The notes beneath the pieces were generated by a model. It saw only the letters and a list, made by a program, of their open reading frames with translations. It was not told the origin of the DNA and did not search any database. Of a stretch of DNA of 64,000 bases, positions 54,558-64,000 are shown piece by piece. The stretch's first letter is position 1; each line of letters starts with the position of its first letter. Source of the stretch: Erpetoichthys calabaricus (taxonomy: Eukaryota; Chordata; Cladistia; Polypteriformes; Polypteridae); NCBI RefSeq assembly GCF_900747795.2, contig NC_041395.2, positions 33,303,632 through 33,367,631 on the forward strand, read 5' to 3'. Both the position numbers and the translations under genes were made by a program.

Positions 54558-56062
54558 ATTTGATTTGTCCCCAGGGGAAATTTGACTTTAAATAAATAGC
54601 ACACACAACAGATTAACTAAAAGGTAAGACAATTAAAAAGAAATAAAACTTCTGACTTGGCTGTCATAGTCACAGTAAGACATTATACAGACATATTGCT
54701 GGTGGTTTAAAGGAGCCCCTGTACCATTTCTTGCACATTTCTAACTGAATAATTTGTTGTCTGACAGTTCTGTGTTAGTGTATCTCAGAGAGGATGTCCA
54801 GCATTGTTCACAATGGCAGTCAGTGTTGTTTTAATTGTGTCCTCCTCTACTGCCTCCAAGGGGTCCAGAGTGTGTCCCATACCTGAGCCTGCCCTTTTAA
54901 TTTACTTGTTGATTCAGCGGGCCTCTCTTGAAGTGATGTTACTAAACCAGTGCACCACAGTGTAGAGAATCACACTGACCATTAAAGGAATGCAGTCACC
55001 AAAGGAAAAAGAGCCTGCTCTGTCCTTTCTAATATTGTTCTTCTGTCTTCTGAGACCAGTCCAACCTGTCATTAATGTGGACCCCTAAGTAGTTGTAGGA
55101 GTGCACCACCTCTGCATCTACTCCTTGAATAGTGACTGGTTACAGAGGATCTTTGGTGTGGTGAAAGTCATTAACCAGTTGCTTGGTTTTGCTGATGTTA
55201 TGATTCAGATCATTCTCTTTGCACACAGAAACAAAGTTCTCCATCTGAATCCTCTCCTCTGTCTCATCTCCCTTTATCAATATACCCCATAAGTACAGAA
55301 TCATCTGAGAATTTCTGCAAGTGACATGAAGTGATGTTTTATTTATAGTCACCGGTCCTTGAGTCTCACAAACTACAGTCTGCCTGACAGATAGTCCATT
55401 ATCAAGGACACCTCAGGCTCATCCACTTGCATATCTCTGAGTTTACCCCTTAACGGGAATGGCTGGATGGTATAAAAAGCACTGGGGAAACCAAAAAACA
55501 TAATCCTCATGGTGTCCAGGTGAGATTAAGCCTTATGGAGCAGAAAGATAATTGCATGTTCCACTCCAATCTTTGTCCGATAGGCAAATTGCAGTGGGTC
55601 CAAGTGGTCTACGACAAGAGGAATCATATAGTCCAAGACCAGGCTCTCAAATGTCTTCATGATGGATGATGTAAGTGCCACTAGTCTGTAGTCATTAGGT
55701 GAAAAGGTGTCTGCCTTCTTTGGAACAGGAACAATGCAGGAAGTTTTCCACAGCAGGAATAATTTCTGGAGCCTTAGTGATTGACTGAACAGATGAGAGA
55801 GGTCACCACAAAGTTGGTCATCACAGGCCTTAAGAACTTGAGAACTGACTCCATCTGGTTGTGCAGCTTTTCCTGTGTATAGCTTCCTCAGTTGTCTCCA
55901 TACTTGGTCTTCAATTATGGACAACTCACATTGATGGTCAGAGATGGACTCATCAATGGTCAGTGCAGTTGACGTGGTAGGAGTTGTTGATATAGCAGGG
56001 GTGGTGTGGGGAGACTGATCATTGGAAGAAGTTGGCAGTGGGAATAGTGATAAAAGCACCAA
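54557..56062 (-). mobile_element. 5'-truncated L2/Rex-like LINE
   Basis: Minus strand. An open stretch at 55526-56062 reads LRKLYTGKAAQPDGVSSQVL, SCIVPVPKKADTFSPNDYRL, VALTSSIMKTFESLVLDYM and DHLDPLQFAYRTKIGVEHA, which is RT motifs 1-3 of an L2/Rex-type LINE. The rest of RT and the C-terminus (54900-55525) are decayed with several breaks. The 3' UTR (TTTGATTTGTCCCCAGGGG on the plus strand) runs into the microsatellite. It is the same family as 2764-3960. Confidence 0.85.
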
Positions 56063-56480
56063 AATGCAGGAAGTTCATAATCTTTGCAATAAATGATTTT
56101 GTAAATAGAAAAAAAAATCAACTTTTTAAAATCCCTTTATTAAACATCTCTAATCTAAAGAAGGACAGCTTACTGTCAGATAATAGGTAGGCATTCAGGC
56201 ATAGTAGCTAAGACACTGAACTTTAAAACCAAGCTTGCCAGTTAAATTTGGACATCTGCTTGTGTGACCTTGGGTATGTTTCCTAACCCACCAGTGCTCA
56301 AACTCTAACAAATAAAGTATCTTGATGTTGAGTTGTCTTCTAGCCACTCTACTGTAATATAAAATGAGATGGACTGTAGGAAAGGGAAGTTCACTATTCT
56401 TCAAAAGAGTGAAAAACACTTTCTGAATAGTCATTCAAGGTATTGTAGAATAATGCCAAACTGCCTGCAAGACAATGTGA
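56063..56480. other. spacer, nothing recognised
   Basis: AT-rich, between a LINE and a SINE fragment. No coding match. Confidence 0.4.
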
Positions 56481-56487
56481 AAGATTT

Positions 56488-56622
56488 CCACCCATCCATC
56501 CATTATCCAACCCGCTATATCCTAACTACAGGGTCACGAGGGTCTGCTGGAGCCACTCCCAGCCAACACAGGGCCCAGGGCAAGAAACAAACCCCAGACA
56601 GGGCACCAGCCCACCACAGGTG
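56488..56622 (-). mobile_element. SINE 3' part
   Basis: CCATCCATCCATTATCCAAC, GGTCTGCTGGAGCC and CAGCCAACACAGGGC are the minus-strand 3' third of the SINE. The tRNA-like head is missing, as in 5'-truncated copies. Confidence 0.8.
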
Positions 56623-56729
56623 AAAGAGATTTAATCTACTAATTAGGAACTGAAAGAAAAACCTGTCTTTTTTCAAAACTCTAGATGTTTAATCGATCGA
56701 TAACTCCTTGGAAATTTAAACTGAACAAA

Positions 56730-57060
56730 TGTTTTCTCCTCACTTTGTATTGTCTACACCACACACTTCATTACTTCTGCTGCAAGCATCTCCTATGGAG
56801 CTAAAGCCTTCATCTTTTCCCTTTGGAAGGAGACATGGTCTCTATGATCTTTGAGTCAATTTTAAGTATTCCAGTGTAATGAGGTTCTCTTTACACAGTG
56901 TTCCCAATCTGGGCTCCAAGAACACAAACTCTGTTGCACACTCTGCATGGACTTTACAAAGGAATGGTCTTAGACATTAAAGTAAATGGAGCTCCATTGG
57001 GTCTGGTGACTAACTGAGTTTCTGACTGGGAGGATGTTTCATATTTACTGCGGGAGTCAG
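56730..57060. repeat. V-flank repeat block, copy 3
   Basis: CTCACTTTGTATTGTCTACAC, CACTTCATTACTTCTG, GATCTTTGAGTCAATTTTAAG, GAGGTTCTCTTTACACAGTG and TGCATGGACTTTAC match the blocks at 24540 and 26250. It lies about 650 bp 3' of V7. Confidence 0.65.
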
Positions 57061-57069
57061 ATAAATAGT

Positions 57070-57660
57070 TTAATGGACTCCTGGTACAGTTTCCAGTTTA
57101 TGAACGTCTTTACTTCTCAGCCCCTGTTGCGTTCTACACTTACATTTTTTTCACAAGAATTAACAGTATGGCATCTTGTTTCAGGTTTACTGATCTGGCT
57201 CTAAATGTTGACAGAACAATGTTAGATTAGGCTAAATTAAAACACTTTGCTGACTCCATGGGAATTCAAGTCGATGACTGTAGTCATTTTTAATGTTTAT
57301 TTTTTTCTATTCTTCATGGCATGCAATTCAATACTACCTAATGAGTCCCTGTGGCTGTGTGGTTGTATAGTTGGATGCAGGCTTAGCTGGTGAGGAGCTT
57401 TCGTTTTCAATGCAATCAACACTTTTACAAACAGCTCAACTTGCCCTCTGTTTCTAAACTTAAAAAGTACATCATGCATAATGTGTGTTTTAGGTTAAAA
57501 ATTATGACTTCCTTAAAAATTGCTTTATTCACTTTTAATTTTGCTTTTCAACTACAACACAGGCACTAATCATTATAATAAAAACACTTTATACAATGAC
57601 AGGAATGATTTACTTTCTAACATTTGATCAAACCTGTTGTTGTTTTTTGTGACAGAGAGT
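57070..57660. other. spacer 3' of V7, nothing recognised
   Basis: No gene or repeat ends were identified. Confidence 0.4.
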
Positions 57661-57668
57661 TTTTTGCA

Positions 57669-57707
57669 AGATTTTATATAAGCAATAGCAAGAAGTTCCT
57701 CATTGTG
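57669..57707 (-). other. V7 recombination signal, 23-bp spacer
   Basis: Minus strand: CACAATG (57701-57707), a 23-bp spacer, ATAAAATCT (57669-57677). The heptamer is identical to that of V3. The nonamer is moderate. Confidence 0.9.
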
Positions 57708-58182
57708 CGTACGGCACAATAATATTTGGCTGTGTCATCGGTTTTGAGGCTGCTCATGTCCAAATACAGAGCCTGTTTTGAATTGTCTCTGGAGATTGTA
57801 AATCGTCCTTCAATTCTGCTGGTGTAGTGTGTAGTGCTGCTGTCAGGGGTAATAGCAGCCAGCCATTCAAGTCCTTTTCCAGGCTCTTGTCGAACCCAGC
57901 TCAAGCCATAAGCAGCAATGGTTCTTCCATTACTGTCCTGCCCTGAACTTTGACAGGTCAGTCGCAGAGACTCTCCAGGAGTTTTAACTTCACTGCTTTT
58001 TTGGGTCAAGATAATATCTGACTGGACACCTAAAGAAATATAGACAATTAGAAAGATTTCATGTTATCTAAATCCACAGTGCAGGATGTTTAAAGAAAAA
58101 ACAAAGCAAAAATACAAATGAAACTTGACTTACATGACAAAATAGTCATAAACATGGAAATATATAAACTCTCCATGACCAT
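57708..58182 (-). CDS. IGHV: immunoglobulin heavy variable segment V7
   Basis: Leader exon 58134-58182 ([16 protein letters not shown], donor GTAAGT) and V exon 57708-58029 (acceptor TTCTTTAG). The mature part begins DIILTQKSSEVKTPGESL. It has Cys in LRLTCQSSGQ, Trp in [36 protein letters not shown] and DTAKYYCAV. The long CDR1 region is SSGQDSNGRTIAAYGLSW. The frame is open and the promoter has octamer and TATA boxes. It looks functional. The FR2 WVRQ form is the one nearest to textbook VH. Confidence 0.95.
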
Positions 58183-58235
58183 TATGAGTGGGAGAAAAGA
58201 AAATGCGGAAAGTTCAGTAGGAGCGACCTGACAGA

Positions 58236-58271
58236 ATTTATATGATAAAAGCCAAATCACTTTATTTGCAT
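58236..58271 (-). promoter_or_regulatory. V7 promoter: octamer and TATA-like box
   Basis: Perfect ATGCAAAT (58264-58271) and TATAAAT (58236-58242) on the minus strand, with the same spacing as V3 and V6. Confidence 0.88.
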
Positions 58272-58289
58272 AATGTATGCCTCAGATAT

Positions 58290-58700
58290 GAGGCGGGATA
58301 TTTAAGAAATGAAAATTCACTTAACAAGAGGAAAGATACTTACAAAACTTAAATAAGCTAATTTGAATATCCACAATGGATGGATTTCTCAGCCACTATT
58401 TTTTGCCTCTTTTTGTATAGTAAATCTGTGTCAGTAAATTTGGAAATGCTGTAAAATGGTGAAATTTCCTGTTATCTTCATATTATCCACCCTCTGTGAT
58501 TTTTTTCTGTTTCACAACAGGACTGTATGCTGTATGCTCATCATGACAAAATGTATTTTTTTGTAAATACAATTCAATTTAATTATATTGTCGCAAGAGG
58601 GAAATTTGGTTTGCCGGCAGGTGTTACCAAGAGATCACAATGTAACATTAAAACACATCACACAGAATACAGCCATCAAACATAAGCTTAGTATAAATAA
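58290..58700. other. spacer 5' of V7, nothing recognised
   Basis: The first ~60 bp still resemble the 5' flank of V3 and V6. After that similarity is lost and no feature is seen. Confidence 0.4.
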
Positions 58701-58708
58701 AGAAAATA

Positions 58709-59042
58709 CAGTCAGTCATTTTCCAACCCACTATATCCTAACACAGGGTCACAGGGGTCTGCTGGAGCCAATCCCAGCCAACACAGGGCACAAGGCAGGA
58801 ACAGATTTCAGGCTTGGCACCAGCACACTGCAGGGCACACACACACACACCAAGCACACACTAGGGACAATTTAGGATCGCCAATGCACCTAACCTGCAT
58901 GTCTTTGGACTGTGGGAGGAAACCAGAGCACCCGGAGGAAACCCACGCAGACACGGGGAGAACATGCAAACTCCACGCAGGAGGACCTGAGAAACAAACC
59001 GAGGTCTCCTTACTGCAAGGCAGAAGTGCTGCTCCAAGAAAA
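58709..59042 (-). mobile_element. tRNA-derived SINE copy
   Basis: The plus strand shows the reversed order TTTCCAACCCACTATATCC, GGGTCTGCTGGAGCC, CCTGCATGTCTTTGGACTG and AACATGCAAACTCCACGCAG. It stops at CAGAAGTGCTGCTCC, inside the tRNA-like head, where a MITE begins. Confidence 0.88.
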
Positions 59043-59044
59043 TA

Positions 59045-59261
59045 CAGGGTGAGTCAAAATTATGTTAACACTAATGGTACTGCTATGTATATACACAATT
59101 TTTGTGGACAATTTATGTGCCACATATGGTACATGTGTTGAACATGATGGCGAACAGGTTGAGACATTCCTGTATATCATCTTGCACATACAGTATGAAG
59201 TATGTTTTGTCAATACATTTTTTTCACCATTCAAATGTTAACATAATTTTGACAAACCCTG
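59045..59261. mobile_element. mariner-type MITE, 217 bp
   Basis: The ends are CAGGGTGAGTCAAAATTATG and, inverted, CATAATTTTGACAAACCCTG. TA lies on both sides (59043-59044 and 59262-59263). There is no gene. The TA target and CAGGGTG ends fit a nonautonomous mariner relative. Confidence 0.85.
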
Positions 59262-59269
59262 TATGGCAG

Positions 59270-62200
59270 TGAGCATGAGCACATAAAAATTTCACCAACA
59301 TTAAAAACTGACTGATGAATAAAGCAAATAATAACTGTTCATCCTGTGATTTAAGACTTTTGATGTTTATTAATATTGAGTTTAGGTGAATAAATAACAG
59401 TTGGAAACAAAGAGTATTGTTATTTATCCTTAAAATCTTGAACCTGTGACCTGATGGCAACAACTGAAATTGAGAATTTAGTGGGTGAGTCCTGTCTGAC
59501 AAAATACACTCTGCTTTCTGTAAAACTTACTTATTAAACAGGTCTGTAAGACTGGAGTACTGAGACCTTCTTAATTTTTGCTCCATTTTACAATTTGATT
59601 TATTCTGTTTTAATTGCTGACAAGTTGGGTGTGCAATGGGTGAGAAAGAATTGGAGTGAGTTGGATTAACAGTGTACCCAAGGGACAGAAAGTGGTGATT
59701 GGAGCGGATTTCAATAGACATGTTGGTGAAGGGAACAGTGGAGACGAGGCGGTGTTGGGTAGGTATGGTGTCAAGGAGAGGAATGAAGAAGGTCAGAGGA
59801 TAGGGGGATTTTGCCAAAAGGATGGGCATGGCTGTGGTGAATACGTATTTTAAGAAGATGGAGGAACATAGGGTTACGCACAAGAGTGGAGGAAGATGCA
59901 CACAGGTAGATTACATCCTATGCAGAAGAGATGATCTAAAGGAGATTGAAGACTGCAAAGTGGTGGAGAGGGAAAGTGTAGTTAAGCAGCATAGGATGGT
60001 GGTCTGTAGGATGATGTTGGAGATCAAGAAGAGGAAGAGAGTGAGGGCAGAGCCAAGGATCAAATGGTGGAAGTTGAAAAAGGAAGACTGCAAGGTTGAG
60101 TTTAGGGAGGAGGTGAGACAGGCACTGGGTGGCAGTGAAGAGTTACCAGACAGCTGGGAAACTACAGCAGATGTAGTAAGGGTGACAGCAAGAAAGGTGC
60201 TTGGCGTGACATCTGGAAAGAGGAAGAAGGAAAAGGAAACCTGGTGGTGGAATGGAGAAATACAGGAGAGTATACAGAGGAAGATGATGGCAAAGAAGAA
60301 GTGGGATAATCAGAGAGATGCAGAAAGTAGACAAGAGTACAAGGAGATAAGGCACAAAGTGAAGAGAGAGGTGGTGAAGGCTAAAGAAAAGGCGTATGAT
60401 GAGTTGTATGTGAGGTTGGACACTAAGGAGGGAGAAAAGGACCTGTGGGCTAAACAGAGGGACTGAGCTGGGAAAGATGTGCAACAGGTTAGGGTGATAA
60501 AGGATAAAGATAGAAACGTATTCACAAGAGAGGAGAGTGTGTTGAGCAGATGGAAAGAATACTTTGAGAGGCTAATGAATGAAGAGAACAAGAGAGAGAA
60601 GAGGCTGGATGATGTGGAGATAGTGAATCAGGAAGTGCAACGGATTAGCAAGGAGGAAGTAAGGACAGCTATGAAGATGATGAAAAATGGAAAGGCCGTT
60701 GGTCCAGATGACATACCTATGGAAGCATGGAGGTGTTTAGGAGAGATGGCAGTGGAGTTTTCAACCAGATTGTTTAATGGAATCTTGGAAAGTGAGAGAA
60801 TGTCTGAGGAGTGAAGAAGAAGTGTACTGGTCCCGATATTTAAGAATAAGGGGGATGTGCAGGACTGCAGTAACTACAGGGAAATAAAATTGATGAGCCA
60901 CAGCATGAAGTTATGGGAAAGAGTAGTGGAAGCTAGGTTAAGAAGTGAGGTGATGATTAGTGAGCAGCAGTATGGTTTCATGCCAAGAAAGATCACCACA
61001 GATGCAATGTTTGGTCTAAGGATGTTGATGGAGAAGTGTAGAAAACGCCAGAAGGAGTTGCATTGCGTCTTTGTGGACCTGGAGAAAGCATATGACAGGG
61101 TGCCTCGAGAGGAGCTGTGGTATTGTTTGAGGAAGTCAGGAGTGGCAGAGAAGTACGTAAGAGTTGTACAGGATATGTACGAGGGAAGTGTGACAGTGGT
61201 GAGGTCTGCGGTAGGAATGACTGATGCATTCAAGTTGGAGGTGGGATTACATCAGGGATCAGCTCTGAGCCCTTTCTTATTTGCATTGGTGATGGACAGG
61301 TTGACAGACTAGATTAGACAGGAGTCCCCATGGACTATATTGTTTGCTGATGACATTGTGATCTGTAGCGATAGTAGGGAGCAGGTTGAGGAGACCCTGG
61401 AGAGGTGAAGATATGCTCTAGAGAGGAGAGGAATGAACGTCAGTAGAAACAAGACAGAATACATGTGTGTAAATGAGAGGGAGGTCAGTGGAATGGTGAG
61501 GATGCAGGGAGTAGAGTTGGCGAAGGTGGATGAGTTTAAATACTTGGGATCAACAGTACAGACTAATGGGGATTGTGGAAGAGAGGTGAAAAAGAGTGCA
61601 TGCAGGGTGGAATGGGTGGAGAAGAGTGTCAGGAGTGATTTGTGACAGACAGGTATCAGCAAGAGTGAAAGGGAAGGTCTACAGGACGGTAGTTAGACCA
61701 GCTATGTTATATGGGTTGGAGACGGTGGCACTGACCAGAAAGCAGGAGACAGAGCTGGAGGTGACAGAGTTAAAGATGCTAAGATTTGCATTGGGTGTGA
61801 CGAGGATTGATTGGATTAGAAATGAGCACATTAGAGGGTTAGCTCAAGTTGGACGGTTGGGAGACAAAATCAGAGAGGCGAGATTGCGTTGGTTTGGACA
61901 TGCGCAGAGGAGAGATGCTGAGTATATTGTGAGAAGGATGCTAAGGATAGAGCAGCCAGGGAAGAGGAAAAAAAAGGAAGGCCTAAGCGAAGGTTTATGG
62001 ATGTGGTGAGAGAGGACATGCAAATTGATGGGTGCAACAGAACAAGATGCAGAGGACAGAAAGATATGGAAGAAGATGATCTGCTGTGGCAACCCCTAAT
62101 GGGAGCAGCCGAAAGAAGAAGAAGAAGTTGCTGACAAAAAGATTTCCAAAGCAAGGCAGCAAAACAGTAAAGACAGATTCAATAGAAGATTTATAAGTTT

Positions 62201-62420
62201 CATGGTAGGATCACACTAAAATGGCTCAGCTTCTTTCGACATTAGAGATGCTGCAGTCCCGTTTTTGTAACTGTCTTCTGTATTTTCATTAAAAGTCAGT
62301 TTTGAGTCTATGATTCTCCCCTGATATTTATAACTGTCAATAATCTCCACTGCCTGGTCTTTGATGATTGTTTGTTGTGAGTGAATGGTGTTTCTTCTAA
62401 AATACTATTATAGTTTTTGT
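59270..62420 (-). mobile_element. old L2 copy split by an RTE element
   Basis: Minus-strand text on both sides of the RTE element belongs to one L2-like C-terminus. The right part (about 62138-62420) has VEIIDSYKYQGRIIDSKLTF. The left part (59270-59613) has DRTHPLNSQFQLLPSGHRFK. Stops and gaps are frequent, so it is a very old copy. Confidence 0.7.
59624..62127 (+). mobile_element. RTE-clade LINE, 5' truncated, broken
   Basis: TTGCTGACAA lies on both sides (59614-59623 and 62128-62137), and the element ends in an (AAG)n tail. Coding order: the endonuclease end (VPKGQKVVIGADFNRHVGEG, then TQVDYILCRR), a basic linker (KVLGVTSGKRKKEKETWWW), RT ([89 protein letters not shown]) and the C-terminus (YLGSTVQTNGD, RLRWFGHAQRRD). 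Frames change or stop near 59825, 60466, 60814, 61310, 61407 and 61625. The LFADD box and short tail fit RTE. It is younger than the L2 it interrupts. Confidence 0.9.
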
Positions 62421-62439
62421 AATGTTTAAATTTTAAATC

Positions 62440-63478
62440 ACATATTAATCACATTACTAGAACAGCATTTTTTCACTTAAGAAATATAACAAAAATTAGA
62501 TCCCTTATAACTTTTCAAGATGCTGAAAAATTAGTTCACACTTTTGTTTTCAGTCGGCTAGATTACTACAACGCCATCCTCTCAGGACTACCCAAAAAAG
62601 ACATCAATCGATTGCAACTCGTGCAGAATGCAGCTGCTAGAACCTTAACTAGGAAAAGAAAATCCGAGCACATCTCTCCATTTTTGATGTCATCACATTG
62701 GTTACTTGTGTCGTTTAGAACTGACTTTAAAATACTGCTTATGGTTTACAAAGCCTTAAATTATCTCACTTCATCCTATATTTCAGAATGCCTTTCACCT
62801 TACACTACAAATCGTAACCTTAGATCTTCAAATGAGTGTCTGCTTATAATTCTAAGGCGGCCTTCTGCTGTTATGCACCTAAAATCTGGAATTGCTGACC
62901 GATAGAAATTCGCCAGGCTAATACGGTGGAGCACTTTAAAAAACTGCTGAAAACCCATTATTTTAATATGGCTTTCTCATACCTTCATTTAAGCGTAACA
63001 ATGATATTCTGTATATGCATTCAATTATTGCTTTTTCATGGCTCCGCAATCCATACTAACCACTACTTTCTCTGCTGTTCTTCTTCCAGTTTTCTGTCCA
63101 CCACCTGATCAGTGCGTCATGCAGTCCCTACATTGATGGATTGAAGGCCAGATGTCCACATGACCATCATCATCTAATTCTTCCACAAGAAGCCTGAAAA
63201 CCATGAGGACTGATTGAGGTCATTTATGTTAGGTAGAATGCCCAGTGGGGCTGGGGTGTCTCATGGCCTCTGAACCCCTGCAAATTTAGTTTTTTTCTCC
63301 AGCCATCTGGAGTTTACTTTTTGTTTTTCCTGTCCTCCCTGGCCATCAGCCCTTACTTTATTCTTTGTTAATTAGTATTTCCCAATTTTTATATATTTGT
63401 TTCTTCATCTTGTAAAGCACTTTGGGCTACATCATGTGTGTGAAAACGTGCTATACAAATAAATGTTGTTGTTGTTGT
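62440..63478 (+). mobile_element. LINE 3' end with (GTT)n tail
   Basis: The C-terminal coding text is FVFSRLDYYNAILSGLPKKD, LQLVQNAAARTLTRKRKSEH and SSHWLLVSFRTDFKILLMVY, followed by YISECLSPYTTNRNLRSS. A stop stands near 62905 with downstream remains. A 3' UTR of about 400 bp shares GGTAGAATGCCCAGTGGGG with 10540-10943. The tail is AAATGTTGTTGTTGTTGTT. It is a jockey-superfamily LINE (CR1/L2 group), 5' truncated. Confidence 0.85.
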
Positions 63479-63489
63479 TAAGTGTAGAA

Positions 63490-64000
63490 AAGACTCACAC
63501 ACCATTTGACTAAATTATCTACCTCTGGACCGTGACTGGTTTCATTCTTATTCAGTAGTCTTACAATACCTGTGTCATCAGAGAATTTTAAGACAAACCT
63601 GTTTTCGAATTTATTAGTGTAGACGATATACAAAAGAAGTGAAAGAATACAACATGGACCCTGTGGATAAGAACAGCATTTCAGATAGACAATCATTTCA
63701 CTCTTTTCATCCTCTCTGTTATAAAGTCACTCAGCTACCCTGCCAAACTGAAGTCTAAATTACAATCTTTTATGAGTCTCTGCAAGAAGGTTGGGCTGGA
63801 TGGTGTTAAAAGGTTATGAGAAGTTGCTCTACAAATGGTTATCACAAATGAAGCAAGGTGACAATGGTGTTCTCTGGACCTCTATTGGACTGTTAGACAA
63901 ACTGAAATAGATATAATAAACCCTGAGTTTTCTATGTTAACCTTCTCTTATAGTTTTGTAAATGATTTCATAGCCAGTGATGTCACAGTCACTGGTCTGA
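63490..64000 (-). mobile_element. L2/Rex-like LINE, continues past the window
   Basis: Minus strand: LLLYIVYTNKFENRFVLKFSDDTGIVRLLNKNE shows the RT active-site box as FSDD. Upstream text to the window edge fits the FFDFSSAFNT and DxxxPLQFAY region in decayed form. It is broken by several stops and cut by the window end. Confidence 0.7.

Noticed and set aside
59527-59901. Minus-strand 124-codon frame
   Set aside because: It crosses the RTE insertion boundary and reads antisense to the RTE endonuclease, so it cannot be an old gene.
60143-60591. Minus-strand Leu/Ser-rich frames looking like membrane proteins
   Set aside because: They are antisense shadows of the purine-rich RTE coding strand.

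Overview
This window is vertebrate genomic DNA and almost certainly comes from a ray-finned fish. It carries seven immunoglobulin heavy-chain variable (IGHV) segments, all on the minus strand and all followed by 23-bp-spacer recombination signals (RSS). Between them lie Tc1, piggyBac, Harbinger, L2, L1 and RTE elements and tRNA-derived SINEs. The SINE type and the mix of LINEs remind me of polypterid fish (bichir or ropefish); that species guess is an impression from memory and is not proven by the sequence. No constant, D or J segment was found. Because the V segments read right to left, D/J/C should lie beyond the left edge if the locus has the usual layout.

IGHV content, named here by position. 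V1 (918-1399), V3 (17308-17789), V4 (30136-32206, pseudogene), V6 (53345-53825) and V7 (57708-58182) form one family. It has a two-exon structure, a DIVL-like FR1 start, an unusually long CDR1 and, in V3, V4, V6 and V7, a conserved octamer plus TATA promoter. V2 (8549-8988) and V5 (36374-36737, pseudogene) form a second family with a normal CDR1 and a short CDR2. Several flanking blocks are repeated: V3 and V6 lie in a ~1.2 kb duplicated unit, and three other blocks recur at 24.5, 26 and 56.7 kb, at 25.9 and 37.5 kb, and at 37.8 and 54.1 kb. The cluster therefore grew by duplication and then lost some units.

Left part (1-29 kb): V1, V2 and V3 are separated by an old LINE, an inverted pair of LTR-like fossils carrying a SINE, a decayed Tc1 element hit by a LINE tail, a CR1-like LINE, two Tc1 elements (15.0-16.7 kb minus, 21.2-22.8 kb plus) and an unclassified 2.1 kb inverted-repeat element with a MITE inside it. 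The 22.8-29.5 kb stretch holds duplicated V-flank blocks, a fold-back MITE and LINE 3' ends.

Middle part (29-38 kb): the V4 pseudogene has an LTR-like 580 bp insertion 14 bp beyond its RSS, and a whole Tc1 element with an uninterrupted 340-residue DD34E transposase inside its leader intron. A pogo-like nonautonomous element, SINEs and V5 follow.

Right part (38-64 kb): a full-length L1-type LINE (38026-52654, 14-bp target duplication) has been entered three times. The insertions are a piggyBac element (40673-45295) that itself holds a Harbinger element (43161-44953), a short L2-like 3' end with a telomere-like tail (46491-47268), and an L2-like LINE with one long open frame (48779-51924). V6 and V7 follow, then more LINE fragments, a mariner-type MITE and an RTE element inserted in an old L2 copy.

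The genes of the window do one job: they supply V segments for heavy-chain V(D)J joining. Everything else is mobile DNA or its remains.
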